A stretch of 24,211 nucleotides of DNA from assembly GCA_049999765.1 (NCBI GenBank), contig JBNGIQ010007789.1, positions 1 through 24,211 of the forward strand, written 5' to 3'. The notes under the pieces are model-generated. The model saw only the letters and a list, made by a program, of their open reading frames with translations. It made no database searches and was not told the origin of the DNA. Of this stretch, positions 9,838-18,814 are shown in pieces (positions within the stretch are counted from its first letter, which is position 1; each line of letters starts with the position of its first letter). The translations under genes were made by a program, and so were the position numbers. This DNA comes from Phaeoceros laevis. Taxonomy: Eukaryota > Anthocerotophyta > Anthocerotopsida > Notothyladales.

Positions 9838-10660
9838 CTAGAATAATATATCATATGTACGTGGGTTCACAGAGAGCGCGGCAGAGCATACCACAGCCTC
9901 ATCATCTTCAGAACTCGCTGCAACCCCCTCATCTTCAAGACATAAAACCTGTAGCAGGTTGGAGAACTCACGTGAACCATGAAAGAGCCCACAACCGCGA
10001 TTGAGCCCTTCTATACGAGAAGTCCCGTTGAAGAGCAATTGGGCCGATGTTTGGTTAGCACACCAACGACCATAAAATACATGAAAAATAATGATGGTAC
10101 AATATTCCCTAGCTACATCTGGATGATCCTTCTCAAAGGCTCCAGAGTAGTCTGACACAACTGCACGGATATGACGACCATATCCACAGCCTGAAATTAC
10201 AATGAACTTGGTTTAGCGACGAACTCCATGTGACAAGGGCGTGAACCACAATGTGCCATACTTGCTGTGCAGATTCGCGTAAGTCCTGTCGATGCACATT
10301 GCAACAGCGATAAAGAGGGGCAGGGTCCAACCTCAGAACATAAAGAAATACCTGACTAACAGCAATCCCAGGCTTCACATGTTGAAGGACGTGGACCCAT
10401 GAAATCAGCCGCCCTCTCATCTTCCTTGTTCATCTGTCATCTGCCACCCCAGGTATACAAGAAGAAAAGGTGGGAACCTTCGATAATGTATGGGCAAGGA
10501 CTGCTGCAGGCTTGAAAGATAAGAGAGGCAACGTCCCTGGAGAGTGCATGTCTACAAGGGTGCCTGACCTTGCCAAAAAATGTGATCAACTCTTGTGCAC
10601 GATATGAGGCAGGACTGTGCTGACAAAGGAGCATCATAGACTTGCAGTATACAGCATGCT
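9838..10660 (-). other. Possible exons of an unrecognised spliced transcript
   Basis: Downstream of the HAD gene on the same strand. Several good splice signals occur on the minus strand: a donor GGCAAG|GTCAGG after an open stretch ending SYRAQELITFFGK (exon end near 10569), a donor GTCAG|GTATTT at 10352, a 24-bp segment 10285-10262 (DLRESAQQ) flanked by CGACAG and GTATGG, and an acceptor GTAATTTCAG before 10200. Open pieces include MNKEDERAADFMGPRPS and SDYSGAFEKDHPDVAREY. I could not join them into one frame or match a family. Alternatives are a spliced 3' untranslated region of the HAD gene, a decayed gene, or chance. Confidence 0.2.
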
Positions 10661-10666
10661 GGCAAG

Positions 10667-11803
10667 TCAGAAGAGAGTGTCGTTCACAAGTTTTCTTTTG
10701 CAAGGCTTCTTTTCTTCTTGTTGCTTCTGCAAATCCATGAATTCTGCACCTCTGTTTGCAAATAAGCGTCGCAGGTTGATCACAGAAAGCTCGGTGAAGC
10801 TGCTGACAGCCAAATCCGCCTGAGTGAGCTCGTAAGCGCAGTGGGACCCGATCAAGGCCACCGCCTTCATGCTGCAGTTATGTGCGGCAGCAATACCGCG
10901 GGGATCGTCTTCAAAGACCACGCATTTGCAGGGCGGACGGTCAAGCTTGACAGCGGCAGAGAGAAAGCGGTGCGCAGTCGATTCCATGCCATCCTCCTCT
11001 GAGATCACGGCCCTAAAGTGGCGCTTGAGCCCCATCCTCTCAAGAATGGCGATCAGACTCAACCTGTCCATAGAGGATGCCACAGCACACGGCACGCCGG
11101 CGGTGTCCAAGGCTTCCAGCCACTCCTTGAGCCCCTCCATCGGCACTTCAACCTGGCCGAGCTCAGCCGTATATATCTCCCCCAGCCTACTAGTCAACCT
11201 CTCCACTTCCTTCCCTGTCTTGCCCCATCGCAAGACCTGCCTGAACACGTACTCGGCACCTGTAGAAAGAAGCTGCCTCTTCCTCACCGCATCCAGACTT
11301 GCCTGCTGCCCCTCCTCCTGCGCTAGTTTCCTCCAAGCCCGCATCTTGAGGGTATGGGTGTCCGCCAAAACATTGTCCCAGGAGTAGATCAGTCCAAAAG
11401 CCTCGTCCGGCCGCATAGCATACCTGATCCGCTGAAGTCCTCTCTCCCGCATGCGATCGTTCAGAAAATCCACGTCCACGTGCAGGGGGCCCCGGGACCT
11501 GAAGCTAGCAAATCCTTCTCCATGTTCCCCTCCAATTGCTTCCTCTGAGAACGCACTTGCCGCAGCCTGCCTGTGCCACCCGTCCTCCCGACCGTTGCCC
11601 CTGCTCGCCCCATAGCCGTTGCAATTGCCTGTCCCATCGTCACTCTTCCTCGCTGCGATGCTTCTCCACCATACCCTCCCCAACGACCCGCACTCTCCAC
11701 TGCCACAGGCGGTGTTGGCAGTCCGAAACGCAACCTTCCTGTCCACCCTGCCGCCGGCATCCGGTAACCGCAGCGACAAGGCTGCGGGTGGTACCAGCGC
11801 CAT
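10667..11803 (-). CDS. HAD-superfamily phosphatase-like protein, predicted plastid-targeted, atypical motif I
   Basis: A single open exon of 378 residues. Residues 1 to about 90 form a basic, Ala/Ser/Gly-rich targeting region homologous to the leader of CLPP3. A beta-phosphoglucomutase-like HAD fold follows from about 131: motif I GLIYSWDNVLADT (138-149), motif II CAVASSMDR (239-247), a Lys such as Lys260 or Lys286 for motif III, and motif IV VFEDDPRGIAAAHNC (296-310). Motif I normally reads DxD. Here the first Asp, the nucleophile that is phosphorylated, is Ser141; only the second, Asp143, remains (codons TAC TCC TGG GAC). The closest plant relatives by motif are chloroplast HAD proteins such as the riboflavin-pathway pyrimidine phosphatase PyrP2 group, but I am not certain of this. 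Activity may be lost or altered. Head to head with TFB1. Confidence 0.85.
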   Translation of the reverse strand: MALVPPAALSLRLPDAGGRVDRKVAFRTANTACGSGECGSLGRVWWRSIAARKSDDGTGNCNGYGASRGNGREDGWHRQAAASAFSEEAIGGEHGEGFASFRSRGPLHVDVDFLNDRMRERGLQRIRYAMRPDEAFGLIYSWDNVLADTHTLKMRAWRKLAQEEGQQASLDAVRKRQLLSTGAEYVFRQVLRWGKTGKEVERLTSRLGEIYTAELGQVEVPMEGLKEWLEALDTAGVPCAVASSMDRLSLIAILERMGLKRHFRAVISEEDGMESTAHRFLSAAVKLDRPPCKCVVFEDDPRGIAAAHNCSMKAVALIGSHCAYELTQADLAVSSFTELSVINLRRLFANRGAEFMDLQKQQEEKKPCKRKLVNDTLF

Positions 11804-12022
11804 CGCCTGGTGAGGAAATCCAAACAGTATACTATCCCTTCCTCTTGTATCTGGAGCAACAGGGTTACAACTGTCCCAACACCGATTTTGTTACTTCTAG
11901 TTCGAATGTCCAGAAGTAACTTTGAATGCTGGGAGCATTCAAAGTTCCAACCACCTCCAGTTAACCGTGCGCTTTATATTACAACTGGGGCGCAAATTTG
12001 AAGGATTGCCGGAGGTGCAGTC
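11804..12022. promoter_or_regulatory. Divergent intergenic region HAD/TFB1
   Basis: Only 219 bp separate the two start codons. Both promoters and leaders must lie here or reach into the neighbouring gene. A GCTTTATATTAC stretch near 11970 is AT-rich and could serve as a core element for the plus-strand gene, but this is weak. The call rests on geometry. Confidence 0.4.
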
Positions 12023-15000
12023 ATGGCGTCCCCGGCACTTTCCGTGCGAGCTAAGTACATGATTACATCGAAGGGACCGTCCATCCCCGGTGTCCTGCTG
12101 ATGGTTGGTATTGTCGCCATTTGGTCGACATGAGATTGCGGTACGTCTTGTGTTCAAGTTGTGGACTGTTCCATTGGAATGTTGACAGAAAGCTGTGGCA
12201 ATTTGTTCAGAACGAGACGAAGTTCGGATGGAGCCCTAACGATCCTAATGCAGCGCCTAAACTTGATGTCGAGTTCAGCGCAATAGTGGGTCAGTATTGT
12301 TTGCAGACCTTCGAGACAGCTGCCTTTGATCAGCTATCCATAATGTACATATTCGTGCTACTGGTCTAGGGTTTTCCTGACATACCTCTTGCCCTTTTGC
12401 AGCTCACCGTTTTAGCAAGGAGACGCCAAAGGCAAAGAAGGCTCTGCTGAATTTGGGCAAAGATGCAGAGATGAAAGTACGTTGCATGGTTATTGTTACC
12501 TTTACAATTGAGTGAAGGTTTTCCACACTGGCTAATTTACTAGTCAGTGACGCCTTAATTCTACCTGACTATTGGAATTTTCCGGCATCTCCATCATTCA
12601 GAATGGATTCATTTTTGAATTTGAGAACTTTCAAGACAGAGACAAGTGTCGAGACCATGTTGGTATGATTTTCCGCCTATCCTTGCTTGCATCTCTCTTG
12701 GAAACGGTATGCGGTCGTTCCTGAGCTGCCTTGTTGAAAGTATGTTCGCCCTCTTTCCTAAGGAGTAGCTTGTTTCTTGTCTTGCATATCAGCCAAAGTA
12801 TTGGCAAAACAGCGTCCAGGTGGTCCAGGGCAAGCACCTGTGCCGGCAAAACCAGCTGGTACGGGTCAACAAGATCAAATCAACCGTTCTGAAATGGAAC
12901 GTCGGCTGAAGCTACTCAGGGAAGACAGGCGGGTCCCTCTAAAAGCCTATAACTAACAATGACATTTTTGAGAAATTACAGGCTCCTATCTGACTCCTCT
13001 GTGCATCTGTTGCAGTGAGCTGCAGAAGCTTCACCAGCAACTCGTCATGGCTGGAATCCTGTCCGAAGCAGAATTCTGGGATGCTCGGAAGGTACCAACT
13101 TCAAATCCATGTTGTCTGAAAGTAGCTCTCTGTGGGATAAATCATGTACCTTCTCGATTTGAACTGGCTAACTGAAAGAGTGCAGTGCAGCACATGTTGG
13201 ATGATGAGTCATCCCGAGCCACCAAGCAGAGGACAGGCTTGAAGAGTGACATGCTTGCGGATGTTCGCCCTATGCCGGATGGTCGAGTAATCTTTCTCCC
13301 TTGTGCTAACTGCTTTGCTGTATTCCAACCTGTGAATGAGCACATAGAGCCATTTTGCCTAGGCCTGTACTCTACTCTCTCTTATCTTGATTTTATTGAG
13401 TAGTTTGCAACAAGAACTTGTGTAACTGAGGAAGCCAGTTTTGTTTTTGTGCTAATAAGGTTAAAGATAATCCTTGTCTGTGCAGACCAACAAAGTTACC
13501 TTCAACCTCACTCCTGAGATTATACATCAGGTCGGTAGATATCCTGTCAATTTGTAGATCTCGAACCTGCAGGGTGAATGTTGAATTGTTCGTAAATTCT
13601 CGGCTATGATGCAGATCTTCGCTGAGAAACCAGCAGTGCACAGGGCGTTCTTAACAAATGTTCCATCCAAGGTCTCCTTCTGCCCTACGAGAACCCGTTG
13701 CAAAATTATGGTTCAACCCAGGAACTAAAAGGGTCCTGTTGACGCCTTGTGCACGAAGATGACGGAGATTGAATTCTGGACAAAATATTGTCGAGCAGAG
13801 TATCTGTACCGAACAAAGAATGCAGCAACAGCAGCAGCAGAAGCAGCAGATGATGAAGATCTAGCAGTCTTTACCAAGGATGATGACATTATTGCAATGG
13901 AAGCTCGTCGGAAGGTAGGTGACCATCTATTCTTGCTTTCTGTCATCTGCCAGCAAAGATAAACTCTTCACAATCTTGTCCCAGGAGGAAGTGCTGTTAG
14001 AGGAAGGGGTGAAACTAATCTTTTCCGTCTGCTTTTGGCAGATAAAGAGGGTGGACCCCACCTTGGATATGGCTGCAGATTTGGCAGATGATTACTCGAC
14101 GTTACCTGTATGTTTTGTTTCTGTCTGAAGATGCAGATCGCGAAGTCATTCTCTGCTGTGAATTTGATGGATGTTTCTGGGGGTAATAGGGCCATGGTAT
14201 TCTGAGGGATGGTAACAAGGAAAACGCTGAAGCTATTGAGGGTGGCCGGAAAAGAACAATTTTGCATGATATCAACAGACATGCTGCTGTAGTTTTGGAG
14301 GGAAGGCCCCTAGGTCAGTTGACTCTAATGTGCACCCGGAGTAGGAATTGATCTACTTTATTCATTATAGGCAGAACCTGGATGCGTGTAGTTTATGACA
14401 GAAAAAAGCCCCTGCTAAATTCTTATTTACATTCTGGTTCAGATACGGAGCTTAAGGATACAACAACTGTAGCACTTGCTCTAGCTAAAGCTCAACAAGG
14501 TATGTCAGCTGGTCTTTTCAATTGGTGTCCCTGTCAGTGCTACCCTGCTGATGCATACAATGAAGAAAGATGTAGCAGAATGACACAAATAGCGCAAATG
14601 TACTCATTGTCAGCACTGATATGACGAAACTGCAACACATGTTAGACATGGCTTTGGAAGGGACGGATCCTGATGACAGCAGGAGGGCGGAAAGGGTTCA
14701 TGAAATGACTGAACTCGATGACCTCCATGGACCTCAGGCTCCTGCACATCTTCCACTTCAGATTCAGGTGGGCATATTGATCTCAGATCCTCAGATTAGC
14801 ACTTGTTGCCCTGATTGCTCATGTTTGCTGCCTGTGGTTCGTGCAGGATCCTCGTAACTACTTTGATTCTCAGCCCAGTGTCGCTGACGGAGGGGCCACT
14901 CCTATGGAGATAGACTCTACATCCGTTTTTGATTCTGTAAGGCAAAGGTTGCCTCAGACCGGGTCATCTCAACCAATCTTGCCAGATGTGGCACTGAAGG

Positions 15001-15910
15001 TGGTGCAGATACATGACAGGGCTTTTCGTTTTTCGCATGTTGCAAAAGTAGATGTCTTGCTATACGTAAATTGGCGCACAAGTGGCTGTTAACTGACTCT
15101 TGTCATATGACAGGTTGTTAGAGACCTCACACAACAGATGACGACTACTAGGTTGCAGCAGGGGAAAGCTGCAGAGAAAGACATGCTTGATAGCCTTCCA
15201 CGGCCTTTGAGAGATGAGCTGATGCAGGTGGACTGATTCAAAGCTGTTTGAACAGTATTTCCATACTTGTCCATTTCTAGTAGTGTTTTTGCTTACTTAT
15301 GTCAAAGGTTTGTTGAATCTGGTGCAGCATTCAGCAAGTGTGAATGAGCTCCTCCGACATTTTTGGGCCACTTACCCCCTCACTTCATCTTTTTTGCTTA
15401 ATAAGGTCATATCCGAAACGAAGCAGTGGATAAAGTTTGCCAGCACAATATTTGAAGATTGAGTGCAGTATCTAACTGGTGGTTCCTTGGACAGGCCAAT
15501 CGGTTGAAGGATGCAATGGCACAGCTTTACAACAAAATTGAGGCAAGCTACTTGTTTGTCTTTTCCTGTTGGGCACCTCATGTTGGTGTTGTGCAGAGAT
15601 TGACAAACGGTTTTCGCGGTTCTTGACACTGCAGGCAACAAAAGATTCCGCACCACCAACTTTTAGACACCAGATTTCCCAGCTCGTGTACCCCATGTCT
15701 CAGGTTCGTGCGAGTGTACTCTGCTTATAAAAAATTAGGGAGGAGGGCCATTTTTTCACCCCAATAATCTGTGCGACTTGTTCTTTCTCTTAGGCATTGG
15801 ATGCAGCGTTCTCTCAACATGAAGCTGATGCCCAGAGGAGGGCTGCAAAACTGGCTGAGAGACCATCTCCAGCCAAAGGGGCAATACATTCGAGGCACGT
15901 AGCGGCCTGA
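12023..15910 (+). CDS. TFB1: TFIIH core subunit p62/TFB1 (GTF2H1 homologue)
   Basis: Core TFIIH subunit for nuclear transcription initiation and nucleotide-excision repair. Twenty exons read in one frame to 602 residues: 12023-12103, 12211-12289, 12403-12476, 12602-12662, 12793-12928, 13016-13091, 13191-13286, 13486-13530, 13615-13671, 13759-13914, 14042-14107, 14190-14313, 14443-14499, 14646-14767, 14847-14999, 15114-15227, 15328-15405, 15495-15542, 15635-15703, 15794-15910. A PH-like domain spans ~1-98 (PNDPNAAPKLDVEF, FIFEFENFQDRDKCRDHV). The first BSD domain is ~139-169 (SELQKLHQQLV, EAEFW) and the second ~202-255 (NKVTFNLTPEIIHQ, EIEFWTKYCRAEYLYRTK). Later marks are RVDPTLDM, DINRHAAVVLEGRPL, DPRNYFDSQ, ELLRHFWATYPLTSSFL and RLKDAMAQLY. 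Length agrees with plant TFB1 (~590). Two introns must be GC-AG (donors after 12928 and 15542). Confidence 0.93.
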
Positions 15911-16226
15911 AGACCTCTGCCCCCACATTTTTCCCGATGACCATGGTCAAAGTCGGAACGTAGATACGTGCATGTTTTCGCGAAGAACGAACTTACGGGA
16001 AGTTTCACACATTTCGTCTAACTATTGGACTCGCCTTTGCGGGCCAAGCTCAATACCTGCCTACTACTGTATGTCCAGAGCAGAAAGTCCCCATTGGCGA
16101 ACGACGTTGAGCCTTTTCCTCCGCTCGAAGTTCCTGAGCTTGAAGGACCTGAAGAGGTCTTTCCATATTGCAGTGCAGAGCCTCAGATTAGGACATGCAT
16201 TTGCCATTTGAAGGCGGCTTTGCCCG
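15911..16226 (+). other. Spacer TFB1 to thioredoxin z
   Basis: Contains the TFB1 3' untranslated region and the promoter and leader of thioredoxin z. Two open frames run through it with no recognised motif. A stop codon at 16209 in the thioredoxin z frame separates it from the coding region. Confidence 0.45.
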
Positions 16227-17147
16227 ATGACTTTCGGAGCAATCGTGGCCTCGGGGGCCAGAATTTTCCTGAACTGCGCGGCTATTGAAGCATGGGAAAA
16301 TAGCTCAGCACATCATTGCTTTCCTAGCTGCCGTGTCGAAAGCTTAGGACTCACTTCACGGTGCTTGATCCTTCGGTCTGGGCAACCAGCTGGAAAGCGT
16401 GCTTTCTGGCCCAGGACAAATGTCGGCTTCAGGAAGGCCTCCCCCGGCTGTGGTGCCCTGGGTGCAGCTCGAGCTGGCCTCGTGGTGAGGATAGGAAGTG
16501 GTCTTTCGGCAGCTACCATTTGCTTTTTCAGCGAGCAGACATTCTGTCCTAAGGATAGAAGAAATGTATGGTGGTGGATTTCCTTGTTGTAGCTCCAGAC
16601 TGACGGTGGAATTGTGTGCTTAGCGAAAAGTGTCGGCAAAGGAACTTGATCAGCTCCTGGCTAGCAAAAGGTCTCAACCGCTGGTGGTCGATTTCTATGC
16701 TACCTGGTGTGGACCATGCATTTACCTGGCCAAGGAGCTGGACACAGTGAGGAAGTTCCTTGCCTGGCTTCCCGTGTACAGTCTTGCCTTCTCTGACGGT
16801 CTTTGTAACCTTAGGGCTCAGTGCTAACATCGTGGAAGTCTGCAGTTAGCGGAGCAGTATGGAGACAATGTCCGTTTTTTGAAGGTTGATACCGAAGAGG
16901 AGTACGAGCTTGCACAGCAAATGAAGGTATTTGATGGGAACTCTACTCTGGTTTGGCCACAGGATGGTACTGGTTCCTTCTTTTTTGCTCTTGATCCGTT
17001 TTGCTCACTGTTCTCGCCCGTCTCTTGCAGATCCGGGCCTTGCCTACCATGGTCTTTGTGAGTCCGGATCCCGAGAAGCTGGCGATACGAGTGGAGGGGC
17101 TACTGATGCCCAGAGTCATCTCTGATATTATTGAGAAGGAGCTGTGA
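16227..17147 (+). CDS. CITRX: Thioredoxin z / CITRX-type plastid thioredoxin
   Basis: Plastid thioredoxin z; in flowering plants it is a component of the plastid-encoded RNA polymerase complex and is required for chloroplast gene expression. Exons are 16227-16484, 16624-16746, 16846-16926 and 17031-17147, giving 192 residues, close to the usual ~180. Residues 1-86 form a transit peptide poor in acids and rich in Arg, Ala and Ser. The thioredoxin fold follows, with active site WCGPC at 114-118 inside VDFYATWCGPC, then VRFLKVDTEEEYELAQQMK and the cis-proline loop IRALPT (Pro159). The sequence FVSPDPEKLAIRVEGLL and the C-terminus SDIIEKEL separate it from m-, f-, x- and y-type thioredoxins. The exon 2 acceptor GTGTGCTTAG is chosen because it keeps phase and yields RKVSAKELDQLL, as in CITRX. 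The start is the first ATG after an in-frame stop. Confidence 0.92.
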
Positions 17148-17355
17148 CTTCAACCTGCGTATCAGAAAGTGCACACATACAGATGCCAAGTTTTTGTCGT
17201 GAGCTCGATGAAGTCTTGGAGTCTAACTTAGTCGGCTCTAAGCCACTTTTTGTTCCCTACATAGTGAATTCGAGACAACACCAATCCCGTGCATAGTCAC
17301 CTCCCGAAGCTCCTCCGGGTAAAGCACTTCATTTCTTTTTACCTGCCTTCCGCAG
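17148..17355 (+). other. Spacer after thioredoxin z
   Basis: Holds the thioredoxin z 3' untranslated region. A segment flanked by CCCTACATAG and CTCCGG|GTAAAG near 17262-17321 has the form of an exon, but joined to the next open stretch it gives no recognisable peptide. No F-box coding sequence is present, although the next feature would need one upstream. Confidence 0.35.
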
Positions 17356-18292
17356 GACCGCAGCTTATATGTCAACAAGACTCGGAAATGGAGCAGCGAG
17401 ATAAGATTGTCCTTCCCTCCCGGCTGGACACCTGGCGTGCACGGTGGCATCCGGGGAGGAGGGAAATCTGGCCTGGTGGCCTTTTGGGACCGCAAGGCAA
17501 GCCTGTACTGGGTAGGGAGTCCGGTGCACGACAAGTGGCCATGAGAGAAGGGCCGGGAGCCTCATTCTTACTTGTAACCACCTCAGGTTCACAGGCATGG
17601 ATTTCAGCTGGTGGCACAGAGGGACTCTGGCTTCTACAAGATAGTGCAGTTTCAATGGAATGAATTGCAGCGTCGTCACACGTTCCCGCAGGCCTCCAGC
17701 CATCCGAATCTCGTGATTCAGGTCTTCTGTTCCAGGTCTAGGGCATGGAAGAGTGAAGAAACAAGTGCTGATCCAGTTGTGTTCTCGCACCTCGACCACT
17801 CCTGCGTGTGTGAAAACAGGGTTTACTTCCTAGGCACCGTCAAGCCTCCACCTGACCAGGAAACGACCTTCAACACCGCGGGGCCAGGACCACATCGTTG
17901 TCCCACCGCAATTTGGGCCTTGAATGTGGACTCCGGTGTTTTCAGTGAGGTTATGCCTCCAAGGAAACTTGATTTTGTGGAGGATGGTGGTTTTCAGCAG
18001 TACCGGAGCTCACTCCAGCTCCACGTTCTGGGGTTCGTTGATTTTAAAAATCAGCGTTGTAGGCCAGCCTTGGCCTGCGAATAGATGGCCTTCCACGAGG
18101 GCTCGTAGGATGTATGTGTTCGGACTGGACCGGCATCGGAACTGGGTGCTTGAGAAGAATTTTGCCCTTCATGACCTCGCCAACTTTCGGTCTGACCTAG
18201 GGGAAGACTGTTTCTGGCTTACGAGGCAACTGAAGCTCACTGGGAAACTCGACCACGACCTGCGCCCATGCATATGCATTGTAGTTTCCTAA
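17356..18292 (+). pseudogene. F-box/kelch-type gene fragment, 5'-truncated and frameshifted
   Basis: Open stretches resemble the C-terminal beta-propeller/associated part of plant F-box proteins, which recruit substrates to SCF ubiquitin ligases. Frame 1 from an acceptor CTTCCGCAG gives SLYVNKTRKWSSEI (17362 on) and GLVAFWDRKASLYW, then a stop at 17542. It resumes at 17587 with HRHGFQLVAQRDSGFYKIVQ, CENRVYFLGTVKPP and AIWALNVDSGVFSEVMP, and stops at 18082. The story continues one base out of frame from about 18070 with RRMYVFGLDRHRNWVLEKNF and LANFRSDLGEDCFW, ending at 18292. The first stop could be bypassed by a 75-bp intron (TGG|GTAGGG to CCTCAG|GTT, phase 0). No intron explains the second break, which needs a frameshift. 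No F-box (~45 residues, normally N-terminal) fits in the 208 bp after thioredoxin z. A probable decayed copy; a sequencing indel could also explain the frame change. Confidence 0.5.
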
Positions 18293-18814
18293 GCACATGG
18301 CAGTTCGACGAGGAGCATAAGTGGGGGCAGTAGTATATGCTTAGAATTCCTCCTTACGAAAGGGACGGTGAACTGTCATACAATTTATTCCATGTGAATG
18401 TCTTCTGTCCAGACTGAAATGACAAAGGGTGGTTCTCCAAGAAGTTCACCCTTTTTCGCCGGCCGAAACGAGTGTCCAAAAACATTTGCTTATTTCTTTA
18501 TCCTAACAATTCTATTTGACCTCGTGTTCTTCCATGTCTGGATTGAATTGACTTGGATGCATATGGCGTACACGCAGCCTCGTGTTGAAAAAACCAGCCA
18601 GCCTCGTGTTGAAAAAACCAGCCAGCCTCGTGCTGAAATAACATGGAGAACCCAAGGTTTAGAGTGCTAAGGACAGCAAGTCCGTCAATCACTATAAGAA
18701 CACCTTCCTTCCTTCCTCTCTACATGAAGAGCCCCCAACTCGCCCCCGATCCGTATTCGTCAGCAATCCGTGTAGTTCATTCTGCAGCCTGAGGTCTTGA
18801 AATCGGCATCCGCT
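18293..18814. other. Intergenic with minisatellite
   Basis: No supported gene. One 90-codon frame (18398-18670) has a hydrophobic run, but much of it comes from the 24-bp repeat at 18575-18643. The 3' part is the leader and promoter of the DJ-1 gene, with a CCTTCCTTCCTCTC pyrimidine tract near 18706. Confidence 0.45.
18575..18643. repeat. 24-bp tandem repeat, about three copies
   Basis: The core CAGCCTCGTGTTGAAAAAAC begins at 18575, 18599 and 18623 with a period of 24 bp. The third copy has two substitutions (GTGCTGAAATAAC). The period is a multiple of three, so it stays open as QPRVEKTS repeats, but no other sign of coding is seen. Confidence 0.88.

Noticed and set aside
10869-11387. Plus-strand frames across the HAD gene
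   Set aside because: Antisense shadows of the minus-strand HAD coding exon with its clear motifs II and IV.
13982-14041. Possible extra TFB1 exon starting EEVLLEEGVKL after CCCAG
   Set aside because: Including it adds residues not expected between EARRK and the RVDPTLDM motif; the later acceptor TTTTGGCAG joins directly.
18398-18670. 90-codon frame with a hydrophobic run and QPRVEKTS repeats
   Set aside because: Its repeats come from a 24-bp minisatellite, it begins just after the degraded F-box fragment, and no family or splice partner is seen.
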